6,781 bases of DNA, taken from positions 1 through 6,781 of the forward strand of contig JAFGOU010000479.1 of the NCBI GenBank assembly GCA_016926315.1. Direction: 5' to 3'. This document shows, piece after piece, positions 1-6,111 of the stretch. The stretch is from Chitinispirillaceae bacterium (GTDB taxonomy: Bacteria > Fibrobacterota > Chitinivibrionia > Chitinivibrionales > Chitinispirillaceae). Below the pieces are notes generated by a model that was given only the letters and a program-made list of their open reading frames with translations, ran no database searches and was not told the DNA's origin. The position numbers and the translations under genes were made by a program. Every line of letters begins with the position of its first letter. The first letter of the stretch is position 1.

Positions 1-710
1 CCCGCCGCGTCCACAACAATGTTCCTCACCCGGCAGCTTGCCGAGGCCGTCCCGTCGTTCTTGATCTCGGTCTTCACCTTCACCGTGCCGGAAGCAGACG
101 TAGCCTGCGGCGTGCTCACGAACGTGCCGTACCAGGTCACGTGAAGCGGGTCGGTAATCACCAGATGGACGTTGCGATAAATCCCGCCGATAAAAACATG
201 CTCGCCGCTTATCGGGGCTATGGTGTCGCTCCACCGCGCGTCAAGGCGCACCGCGAGGATGTTGTCTCCGGCGTGGACACGTTGAGTGATATCGAACGAA
301 AAACCGGTATAACCGCCCTTATGCATACCCACGTACGTGCCGTTCACATACACAAAAGCGATCTGGAACGCGGCCTCGAACTCGATGAAAACCCGTTTTT
401 TCATGTCAATGACCGTCTGGTCTATGGTGATGTGCTTCCGGTACCAGCCGATGGCGGGCGATTGCGCGGTGCCGACGCGCCAGTAGGGAATGTCGAACGA
501 ATGCGGAAGGTTGACGTTTGTCCAGCCCCCCGGATCCGTGGTGCCGGTGGCCGTCCCTACCGCGACGTCCTGCTTTATGAAAGTCCACGTTTTATTCTTG
601 ACATTCACGGTCCGCAGCGCCAGCGGCGTATACTGGGCCCATCCGGCGGCGACAACGCCGCTGACCAGCAAAAGCGCGCACGATTTTGACATCCATCCTC
701 TTGTCCTCAT
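1..710 (-). CDS. Glycoside hydrolase family 2 protein, N-terminal part (partial, runs off left edge)
   Basis: I translated 236 codons from the ATG at 710-708; the frame stays open to the window edge, so the C-terminus is missing. Residues 1-25 form a signal peptide: basic start, hydrophobic stretch around residues 12-23, likely cleavage after G-W-A, before Q26. Residues about 38-187 match the GH2 sugar-binding jelly-roll domain (Glyco_hydro_2_N): VNLPHSFD (66-73), GWYRK (88-92), FEAAFQIAFVYVNG (111-124), GGYTGFSFDIT (132-142), NILAVRLD (150-157) and GGIYRNVHLVITD (175-187). Residues from about 190 begin the next beta-sandwich. The GH2 catalytic barrel and its acid/base and nucleophile glutamates lie outside the window, so substrate (galactoside, mannoside or glucuronide) cannot be assigned. 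The protein should act in the periplasm or outside the cell on plant or microbial polysaccharide. A strong ribosome site supports this start; an in-frame ATG at 692-690 is an alternative. The gene lies 55 bp downstream of LamG protein A on the same strand and may be co-transcribed with it. Confidence 0.9.
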   Translation of the reverse strand, partial: MRTRGWMSKSCALLLVSGVVAAGWAQYTPLALRTVNVKNKTWTFIKQDVAVGTATGTTDPGGWTNVNLPHSFDIPYWRVGTAQSPAIGWYRKHITIDQTVIDMKKRVFIEFEAAFQIAFVYVNGTYVGMHKGGYTGFSFDITQRVHAGDNILAVRLDARWSDTIAPISGEHVFIGGIYRNVHLVITDPLHVTWYGTFVSTPQATSASGTVKVKTEIKNDGTASASCRVRNIVVDAA

Positions 711-714
711 ACAA

Positions 715-720
715 CCTCCT
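715..720 (-). promoter_or_regulatory. Shine-Dalgarno site of the GH2 gene
   Basis: AGGAGG on the minus strand lies four bases before the ATG at 710. It is the strongest ribosome-binding site in the window. The 55-bp spacer it sits in (711-765) shows no convincing terminator hairpin; the best is a 4-bp GTAT/ATAC stem. Read-through from the LamG gene upstream is therefore plausible. Confidence 0.75.
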
Positions 721-765
721 TAAGTTAATAAATGTGTTTCTTCCGTATGACTCTCGATACCGCCC

Positions 766-2385
766 CTACCATTTCACCAGCGCGTCCTGTGCTTTCTGGT
801 TCATGTAGCACAATTTTATCCAATCAGCGCTGCTGGACACGCTTGAAACCCGCACTTCGTCGATGACGCCGCCGAACCAGCGGTCGGGTTCCAAACCGCC
901 GTCCGGACAATGCCCTATTTCCAGCGGGCTGTCGTATATACGTGACTGATTCGACGACATCAAGGTCACGGACGAATCGACGCAGACGCCGTTGACGTAG
1001 AGATACTGTTGAGCCCCCCGCCGGACACCGGCAAGGAAATGCCAGGAGCCGGCCGACGCCGGGGAGCGCGATCCTTCCCAGCCGGTTCCGTCGATAAAAG
1101 AGAAAAACTCCCAGTTTCTTTCGGGTCGGATCTGCAGCCCGTACTGAAAATTGGATTTATAAACGATGCCGTAATAGAGGGTGTCAAGCGTATCTGCATA
1201 GATCCAGGCGGAGACCGAATAGGTGCCGTTTTCCGGAAAGTTCAAGGTACTGGCCGCGGATCCGGAGACCCGGATAACGCTTGAGGTGCCGTCAAACAGC
1301 TGCCCCGTTCCGACGGCACCCGCGGCCGTTGTCGTGGCCGTCGCGGTCCCGCTTATGCCGTTGGCGGTCGCGTCCATGACCACGGCCCCGGCAGGCTGGC
1401 TCAGGTGCCAAACGCCCGCGAACCCTGCGGCGGTTTCAAATACTGCAGCGGGATTCGACTGAGAAGCGGCATTCACATTTCCCCAGTACATCATCAGTAA
1501 TTGCGCGCTGTTGCCGCCATGCACGGTGTCCACCTTTACCCACACCTCGGCAAGCCCGGTGACCGGGTCCCACCGTTCGATTTCATAAGGCAGGAACGTA
1601 TTGTCGGATTTTGTGAAGAGAATATCACCTCCGGAAAACTGCGCCTGAGAGAAATTGAAATTGCTGGAGGTTAATCTGACAAGAACAGGAAAATTTTCTA
1701 CGCTTGATGATATATCCGCTCCGGTCACTGATGTATTCAGGACAAACGCATGCGCGAAATGCCACTGGGGGTTCCAGATGACCGTCGTGTCATGGGACTG
1801 AACCACGACATCGAACCTGATGATGGTTGATCCGGTATTTTTTGTTGATGCATAGTATACCGCCGGGACGGTCCCGGTGGGTACAGAATCCAGAACGACC
1901 GATGATGTGCTATGGTTCAGAAAAATGGAAAAGGGCGTGCCGGGAGCAAAAATATATCCATTTGCGCTGTTGACACCTGCCGGAAGAGTTACTTGAATCG
2001 ATCCCGGCTCACGAAGCGTATCAACGGGCGCAATGCATGTATCGCCCGCCACATGGATCCCGGAAATAAGAGTCCGGGTTCCGCTTCCATTATGCACTGC
2101 CAGGATAGTGTAATTACCGGAAGGGACATTCGAAAAAGAGTAACTGCCGAGAGCGTCAGTGGCCGTCTGCAGTGGTGTCGTCGTGTCCTTGACTGGATCA
2201 TAGCTTGCCGGAAAGAGCTGGGCCGTTGCCCGTGCAGCGGGAACACCGTTCTGAGTGACCATGGTTCCCATCACATACCCGTTGGTAGTTTCTTCACCGC
2301 TGCCTCCTGTAAATGGAATAAAAGAGCACGTGAAGAGCAGCGCACTCCAGAGCAGGAGAAGGATGATGCGATTACCTGCGTTCAT
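766..2385 (-). CDS. Exported DUF2341 and LamG-domain protein (module copy A)
   Basis: This 539-residue protein has a hydrophobic export signal at about residues 6-19, followed by Cys20 in a poor lipobox context (L-F-T-C), so lipidation is uncertain. GGSGEETTNG (27-36) leads into a carboxypeptidase-regulatory-like beta-sandwich (about 36-125). A linker region with GSIQVTLP (128-135), NGYIFAPG and LDSVP follows. DUF2341 spans about 230-302, with FTKSDNTFLPYEIERW and EVWVKVDTV through MMYWG. A LamG/concanavalin-like jelly roll spans about 321-515: GVWHLSQ near its start, YSVSAWIYAD, FLAGVRRG, YLYVNGV and GGVIDEVRV at its end. The tail DWIKLCYMNQK (521-531) ends in KW. A Thr/Ala-rich low-complexity patch lies near 346-356. 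LamG folds commonly bind glycans, so a cell-surface carbohydrate-binding or adhesion role is inferred; no catalytic residues are evident. Its start overlaps the end of TIGR02147 protein A by 14 bp, suggesting translational coupling. It is a homologue of the 3460-5160 protein over its whole length. Confidence 0.9.
   Translation of the reverse strand: MNAGNRIILLLLWSALLFTCSFIPFTGGSGEETTNGYVMGTMVTQNGVPAARATAQLFPASYDPVKDTTTPLQTATDALGSYSFSNVPSGNYTILAVHNGSGTRTLISGIHVAGDTCIAPVDTLREPGSIQVTLPAGVNSANGYIFAPGTPFSIFLNHSTSSVVLDSVPTGTVPAVYYASTKNTGSTIIRFDVVVQSHDTTVIWNPQWHFAHAFVLNTSVTGADISSSVENFPVLVRLTSSNFNFSQAQFSGGDILFTKSDNTFLPYEIERWDPVTGLAEVWVKVDTVHGGNSAQLLMMYWGNVNAASQSNPAAVFETAAGFAGVWHLSQPAGAVVMDATANGISGTATATTTAAGAVGTGQLFDGTSSVIRVSGSAASTLNFPENGTYSVSAWIYADTLDTLYYGIVYKSNFQYGLQIRPERNWEFFSFIDGTGWEGSRSPASAGSWHFLAGVRRGAQQYLYVNGVCVDSSVTLMSSNQSRIYDSPLEIGHCPDGGLEPDRWFGGVIDEVRVSSVSSSADWIKLCYMNQKAQDALVKW
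794..822 (-). repeat. Conserved tail sequence of LamG gene A (paired with 3488-3516)
   Basis: This stretch encodes the IKLCYMNQK part of the C-terminal tail. It matches 3488-3516 at 27 of 29 bases by direct comparison, far more than most of the two genes. It marks either recent exchange or strong selection on this tail. Confidence 0.75.
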
Positions 2386-3226
2386 TATGTTTCCTGTCCG
2401 CCAGTCTGCCGATCGGGATCATCTGTATATTGATATGGTAGGCCCCTGAGGGACGTTCCTGGCGGCTGGCCAGTTCCATCATGTCGCGCCTGAACTGTCC
2501 TATTCGTTCGCGGGCTTCTGCAAAGCCCTCGGCTGAAAGCGTGACGGTGGCTGTGGAGATATCTCGCAGGTCCTTGTCCACGGTATCGAGCGCCTTGTGC
2601 GCGAGCATTATGGTGTCCTGCTGGAAACGGCGGATGGCGATCGATTGCCATCCTTCTCCGGATGTCAGGAACCGGTCGGTGACCCGGAAGACGCCGTCGG
2701 CGCTTTTTTTTACGAATCCGAGCGAACACAGAAGGGCGACCGCTTTTTTTGCCTCACCTTCGCTGATCGGGGGTACGGTCATCCTTGCCAGCGACCTGTA
2801 GTCGCCCTTGAAATAGGCGCACGAAAGGATCTGCCGGATAGCTGCGTGATACCACTTCGTATAATAAACGTATTCTTTTGCGACGAGAGTGCGGCTGACT
2901 ACTTCACGGAAAGCAAGCATCCGTTCAAAGTATCTGCGGATGGTTTCGTTCGACTTCGCCTGGCCGTACATCAAAAGCAAGGTGAAATACTCTGTTTCTC
3001 TTTTGTTAAGACCAAGCATGGCCGCAAATGCGTTTGTTTTTTTCTGCGGAAGGGGTTTTTTGCCCATGAAGACTTTGAAAAGATACCCCGGGTCGATTCC
3101 GGTCTTACTCTGGATATAGCGGTATGAAAACCAGCGGTCAATTGAATGCCGCGCTTCATAGTATTCCCGGATATATTTAACATAGTCAAGATAATCAAAA
3201 ACCGAAGGCAGGTTCCGCGTTGTCAT
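2372..3226 (-). CDS. TIGR02147/DUF4423 family protein, putative transcriptional regulator (module copy A)
   Basis: The 284-residue product is near full length for the family (about 270-290 residues). Hallmarks in order: VFDYLDYVKYIREYY (9-23), FSYRYI (33-38) starting a helix-turn-helix-like segment to about residue 60 (GYLFKVFMGKKPL), LGLNKRETEYF (71-81), RRYFERM (97-103), YVYYTKWYHAAIRQIL (119-134), a winged-helix-like region around 145-190 (VPPISEGEAKKAVALLCSLGFVKK), RDIST (221-225), and the terminal AYHINIQMIP (262-271). There is no signal peptide, so it should be cytoplasmic. The family has no established biochemical role that I know of; DNA binding is inferred from the N-terminal and central segments. 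No Shine-Dalgarno is visible before the ATG: the leader is AT-rich and carries a perfect palindrome overlapping the start codon. Four adenine runs of 6 to 8 bases lie in the coding strand. The gene heads a two-gene unit with LamG protein A. Confidence 0.9.
   Translation of the reverse strand: MTTRNLPSVFDYLDYVKYIREYYEARHSIDRWFSYRYIQSKTGIDPGYLFKVFMGKKPLPQKKTNAFAAMLGLNKRETEYFTLLLMYGQAKSNETIRRYFERMLAFREVVSRTLVAKEYVYYTKWYHAAIRQILSCAYFKGDYRSLARMTVPPISEGEAKKAVALLCSLGFVKKSADGVFRVTDRFLTSGEGWQSIAIRRFQQDTIMLAHKALDTVDKDLRDISTATVTLSAEGFAEARERIGQFRRDMMELASRQERPSGAYHINIQMIPIGRLADRKHNERR
2390..2395 (-). promoter_or_regulatory. Shine-Dalgarno site of LamG protein A
   Basis: AGGAAA on the minus strand lies four bases before the ATG at 2385 and within the last codons of the TIGR02147 A gene. 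It supports this start and means the downstream protein can be loaded by ribosomes finishing the upstream gene. Confidence 0.65.
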
Positions 3227-3238
3227 ATTTATAAATAT
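3225..3238. promoter_or_regulatory. Perfect 14-bp palindrome over the start of TIGR02147 gene A (candidate operator)
   Basis: ATATTTATAAATAT is a perfect inverted repeat centred between 3231 and 3232. It overlaps the first two bases of the start codon (ATG at 3226-3224) and takes the place where a Shine-Dalgarno would lie. On the minus strand it contains TATATT/TATAAA, which could also serve as a -10 element for a very short leader. The symmetry is seen directly; the operator or promoter role is inferred, and AT-only palindromes can arise by chance in AT-rich DNA. Confidence 0.45.
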
Positions 3239-3288
3239 AGCAAAACGACGCTGATGTTTTTTAGAAAAAATACATAATAAGGTTGATA

Positions 3289-3299
3289 TTGTAGTACAA
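3289..3299. repeat. 11-bp inverted repeat TTGTA-G-TACAA upstream of module A
   Basis: Two perfect 5-bp arms flank a single central G. The site is 63 bp upstream of the TIGR02147 A start codon, a suitable place for a regulator-binding site. The symmetry is visible; the function is a guess. Confidence 0.35.
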
Positions 3300-3374
3300 A
3301 AGGACTACGCATTTCCCGATTAAACACTTCGAGTAAAAATTGATATCTACAGTAATAACAATAAGATGATAAAA

Positions 3375-3389
3375 TTAAGAGCGTCTTAA
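3375..3389. repeat. 15-bp inverted repeat TTAAGA-GCG-TCTTAA between the modules
   Basis: Two perfect 6-bp arms surround a 3-base centre. On the minus strand it lies 70 bp after the stop codon of LamG protein B and is followed by TTTTAT, so it could be a weak intrinsic terminator. The stem has only one G:C pair per arm, which argues against a strong terminator. A protein-binding site for module A control is the alternative. Confidence 0.35.
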
Positions 3390-3459
3390 AAAAAGAGTTT
3401 GCTTGTCTATTTTATACAATAAAAGGTCTACGTTTTTTGCTGAAAAAGTTGCGGAGGCT

Positions 3460-5160
3460 TCACCATTTCGTCAGCGAGTTCTGCAGCTTCTGGTTCATAT
3501 AGCATAATTTTATCCAGTCCGGGCTGCGAGTGACAGCCGAGATTTCGAGCTCGTCCATGAGACCCTTGAAAAACGCGTATGATTCGTTATTGTTCGGCTG
3601 GCCGATTCTGATGGTCGCCCTGGCGCTGTCGTCGGAACGAATGTTAAGGAAATCCCTGCTCAGCGCTGTTTCCGTACCGTCAAGATAGTACCGCGGCGTT
3701 CCGGTGGTGTCTCCGTTCCATGTCCACGCATAGACAAGGTAATGCCACTCATCGGAAGGAACCGGCTGCGCCGCAATGGCGTAATCGTCCCAGTACCCGA
3801 CAAACGACGGACGCGCTCCGTTGACGCCCGGAGCAACGTGCGTGTTGGTACCGTCGCCGAAATACAAACTCAATTCTCCCACGTTCCACCCGGGGACGGT
3901 ATCGAGCTTCGACAGGATCGTGCCGCCGCTGTCGGGAATATTGACCCATAGCGCGACGGTCACATCGCCCTTTAAAAACGTTGTCACCGGACCGTTTACG
4001 GGGATGAAATCGTCGATCCCGTCGAAGGCATGGCCGCAGCCGATTATGCCGGACCGGTCGGTCGCGCCGATAAAATCGTCGCCGTTGTTCCGTCCGGTCG
4101 CGTCTTTATAAAGTCCTTTGGTTCCGACGCCTGCGGCCTCTTCGGCCAGGTGCCAGACGCCCCTGAAACCGCCGGTCGTGTCGAATACCCTTGCATGGTC
4201 AAGGGCTATGGCCGTGGCGGGTTCTCCCCAGTACATAACGACGAAATGAACGCTGTCATTCCCGTAGACGGTGTCGACCTTTACCCAGATTTCGGCCAGC
4301 CGGGCCGCGACGTTCCAGCGTTCTATTTCGAACGGAAGGGGGGTATTGTCCGGTTTTGTAAAACGGAGGTCCGATCCGTCGGTCCTGGCCTCGTTAAAAA
4401 TGAAATTAGTGCTCGAAAGCCGGATCAGCGCAGGAAATTCATAGACATTTCCCGCGACTCCAGCGCCTCCGGAAGTGGTGTTGAGAATAATTTTCGCAGC
4501 ATGCGCCGCGCCGGAAAACGCGACAATAGTCACAATCCCCTGCTTGACGTCGATGGCTTCGGCCAGGCTGAGCGGCGTACCCGTTCCGTTTATATCATGG
4601 TAACAGACCCGCGGGACCGTTACCGCCGGAACGGAATCGATTGTCGCAATCCCGTTTTCCATGAAGGCGCTGAAAGCGGCGCCCGGGATGAACACATACC
4701 CGTTTCCGGCAATCGAGCTGTCGGTGAGGATCACTTTAATACTGCCGGTCTTGTAAAGAGTGGCGTCGGCGATAAGGGTGGTCTCGCTCGGCGCGGAGAG
4801 ATCGATGTCCGGAATGATCGTCCCGGTCCGCAGCGTAAGATTGACCGCCTGCAAAGTATACCTTTTGACCGTCGGCGATCCGAGGGTTATCACGTACCTG
4901 CCAAAGCTATCGGTTGTATCGGCGCCACACTCGGAAAGCCCTTGGCCGGAAACAGGATCGAAGCTGTACGGACGCATCTCGACCGTCGTTTCACTGGCCG
5001 GCGAGCCGTCCTTATTCATTATTCTGCCGATGACCGTTTCGGATCCCGTTCCTCCGGACACGGCCGTTTCCAGAGAGGTGCATAGCAGCGCTGCGAATGA
5101 AAAACAGGCGAGCGCGACAGCCGATATTCTCCCGATGGACGCGGACATTCCCTTACTCAT
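3460..5160 (-). CDS. Exported DUF2341 and LamG-domain protein (module copy B)
   Basis: This 566-residue protein has a basic start then a hydrophobic export segment (about 12-28) with Cys19 and Cys27, neither in a good lipobox. GGTGSET (36-42) leads into a carboxypeptidase-regulatory-like domain (about 42-135). GSIKVILT, NGYVFIPG and IDSVPAVTVP mirror copy A. DUF2341 spans about 240-312 (FTKPDNTPLPFEIERW, EIWVKVDTVYG, VVMYWG); by hand I count 41 identities in 73 positions against copy A. The LamG-like domain spans about 331-543: GVWHLAE, HAFDGIDDFIPV, VTVALWVNIPD, WHYLVYAW, YYLDGTE and KGLMDELEIS. The tail PDWIKLCYMNQK (547-558) ends in TKW. A surface carbohydrate-binding or adhesive role is inferred from the LamG fold, with no sign of catalysis. 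The start codon overlaps the stop of TIGR02147 gene B by 8 bp; M5 (5148) is an alternative start that would remove the overlap. Confidence 0.9.
   Translation of the reverse strand: MSKGMSASIGRISAVALACFSFAALLCTSLETAVSGGTGSETVIGRIMNKDGSPASETTVEMRPYSFDPVSGQGLSECGADTTDSFGRYVITLGSPTVKRYTLQAVNLTLRTGTIIPDIDLSAPSETTLIADATLYKTGSIKVILTDSSIAGNGYVFIPGAAFSAFMENGIATIDSVPAVTVPRVCYHDINGTGTPLSLAEAIDVKQGIVTIVAFSGAAHAAKIILNTTSGGAGVAGNVYEFPALIRLSSTNFIFNEARTDGSDLRFTKPDNTPLPFEIERWNVAARLAEIWVKVDTVYGNDSVHFVVMYWGEPATAIALDHARVFDTTGGFRGVWHLAEEAAGVGTKGLYKDATGRNNGDDFIGATDRSGIIGCGHAFDGIDDFIPVNGPVTTFLKGDVTVALWVNIPDSGGTILSKLDTVPGWNVGELSLYFGDGTNTHVAPGVNGARPSFVGYWDDYAIAAQPVPSDEWHYLVYAWTWNGDTTGTPRYYLDGTETALSRDFLNIRSDDSARATIRIGQPNNNESYAFFKGLMDELEISAVTRSPDWIKLCYMNQKLQNSLTKW
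3488..3516 (-). repeat. Conserved tail sequence of LamG gene B (paired with 794-822)
   Basis: This is the second copy of the conserved tail-coding stretch, differing from 794-822 at two bases, both transitions that leave the peptide IKLCYMNQK unchanged. Confidence 0.75.
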
Positions 5161-6016
5161 CCTTTCCGGGATCCGTGAGGGGAAAAAATTGACAATTGAA
5201 CTGATAGACGCATTCAGGGTTCGCGTCGTTTTCCGCCAGACTGAGAACTTTTTTCCTGAATACCGCCGTCTCCTCTTTTATCAAATGCCGCGTTGCTTTC
5301 GAAACGCTGAGGGTGATGGTTGACATATCCATCTGCTGCTCCGCATAGCGGTCGTACGCCTCCGCGGCAAGGGAAAGAAGCTTTCTCTGAAAGTTGATAA
5401 CGCTTAAAGCCCGTACCCGGCCATCGTTATGCAGGGGGCCGGTACTTATAATCTGGTCGCTTGGTTCGTAATTGCCTCTATCGTTTTTCCGGACCATACC
5501 GAGTCGCACCAGGACTTCAAGGGCCTTCTTCGCCTGCCAAGTCTTGATCGGGGGGGAGAGCCTGCGCGCCAGGGATGCGAAATCGGCGCCATCAAACGGG
5601 TAAAACGACAGAAGCGCGCGCAGGGCGCTGTAATACCATTGCGAGTAGTACTCATAGCGTGACGCGTCGACAATACGCGCTTTTGATTCATGGTATGCCA
5701 TCATACGCTCGAAGTAGAGCTTTCGTTCTTCGACCGTTTTCGCTTCCCCGAAAAACGCCATCGCTTCAAAATATTCGGCCTCGCGCTTGGAATGGCCCAT
5801 CGCTTCGGAAAATTTGGCGATGACCCGTCGGGAAAGGGACTGTCTTCCGTCAACGACGTCTTTATAAAGCCCGATAGAGCTTATGCGCGCCTTCCCGGCG
5901 AAATACCGGTAGGAAAAATAAAGATTGCGGGTCTTCTGGTCCTTGTAATAGTCACCCAGATAGCTGCGATAATCGGTATAATCGAAGATCCTGATCGATG
6001 ATTTTGGCCGGGCCAT
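5153..6016 (-). CDS. TIGR02147/DUF4423 family protein, putative transcriptional regulator (module copy B)
   Basis: The 287-residue product has the family's signature order: IFDYTDYRSYLGDYY (10-24), FSYRYFAGKA (34-43) opening a helix-turn-helix-like segment to about 62 (GLYKDVVDGRQSLS), MGHSKREAEYFEAMAFFGEAK (73-93), YFERM (101-105), YEYYSQWYYSALRALL (121-136), a winged-helix-like part (about 149-193, SPPIKTWQAKKALEVLVRLGMVRK) and the family C-terminal VYQFNCQFFPL (270-280). It has no signal peptide and should be cytoplasmic. It is a clear but diverged paralogue of the 2372-3226 product. The biochemical function of the family is not established to my knowledge; DNA binding and control of the coupled surface protein is my inference. 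No good Shine-Dalgarno precedes the ATG at 6016. A run of seven C in the coding strand (5550-5556) encodes the S-P-P-I segment. The gene is followed with an 8-bp overlap by LamG protein B. Confidence 0.9.
   Translation of the reverse strand: MARPKSSIRIFDYTDYRSYLGDYYKDQKTRNLYFSYRYFAGKARISSIGLYKDVVDGRQSLSRRVIAKFSEAMGHSKREAEYFEAMAFFGEAKTVEERKLYFERMMAYHESKARIVDASRYEYYSQWYYSALRALLSFYPFDGADFASLARRLSPPIKTWQAKKALEVLVRLGMVRKNDRGNYEPSDQIISTGPLHNDGRVRALSVINFQRKLLSLAAEAYDRYAEQQMDMSTITLSVSKATRHLIKEETAVFRKKVLSLAENDANPECVYQFNCQFFPLTDPGKDE
5161..5167 (-). promoter_or_regulatory. Purine-rich ribosome site before LamG protein B
   Basis: GGAAAGG on the minus strand directly abuts the ATG at 5160, closer than normal. 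It lies 12 bases from the in-frame ATG at 5148, farther than normal. The spacing does not settle the start; re-initiation by ribosomes terminating at 5153 may make a classical site unnecessary. Confidence 0.4.
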
Positions 6017-6111
6017 GGTGGTTCGCTTTTAAACTGACAGAGATCGTTCATTAATTACAAGCTATAGAGCGCAACCTCAAACGTAAAGCATTCATGCTCT
6101 TTTCATGCCTG
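6017..6111. other. Intergenic region upstream of module B
   Basis: These 95 bp separate the CBM6 gene stop from TIGR02147 gene B. No strong terminator hairpin and no convincing -35/-10 pair were found. It contains CTATAG and TAATTA palindromes and a tandem pair of TTCATGC. It has no obvious sequence similarity to the leader of module A, so the two modules do not share a visible common operator. Confidence 0.55.
6091..6108. repeat. Two direct copies of TTCATGC, 11-bp period
   Basis: TTCATGC occurs at 6091-6097 and again at 6102-6108, about one DNA helical turn apart, between the CBM6 stop codon and module B. Such phasing suits a protein-binding site, but 7-bp copies are short enough to be chance. 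Confidence 0.3.

Larger units (their letters stand above)
3227..3459. other. AT-rich intergenic region between the two modules
   Basis: This 233-bp gap separates the stop of LamG protein B from the start of TIGR02147 gene A. It holds no ORF that resembles a gene. Its AT content is clearly higher than that of flanking genes. It contains three inverted repeats (3225-3238, 3289-3299, 3375-3389) and probably the promoter of module A. A TATAAAAT box on the minus strand at 3416-3409 resembles a -10 element, but I found no matching -35 hexamer at normal spacing. Confidence 0.7.

Noticed and set aside
406..588. Minus-strand ORF of 60 codons inside the GH2 region
   Set aside because: It is out of frame with the GH2 coding sequence and resembles no protein family.
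141..689. Plus-strand ORF of 182 codons
   Set aside because: It is antisense to the GH2 N-terminal domain, which is well supported by family motifs.
711..765. Terminator between LamG A and GH2
   Set aside because: The best hairpin has a 4-bp stem and no following T-run, so it is not called.
1912..2433. Plus-strand ORF of 173 codons
   Set aside because: It is antisense to LamG protein A and the end of TIGR02147 protein A, with no recognisable domain.
3411..3416. TATAAA box as the promoter of module A
   Set aside because: No -35 hexamer at 16-18 bp spacing was found, and the site is far (about 185 bp) from the start codon. It is mentioned only as a possible -10 element.
4030..5085. Long plus-strand ORF of 351 codons
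   Set aside because: It lies entirely antisense to LamG protein B, whose frame shows clear domain homology. The plus-strand translation is Arg/Gly-rich and has no recognisable motif.
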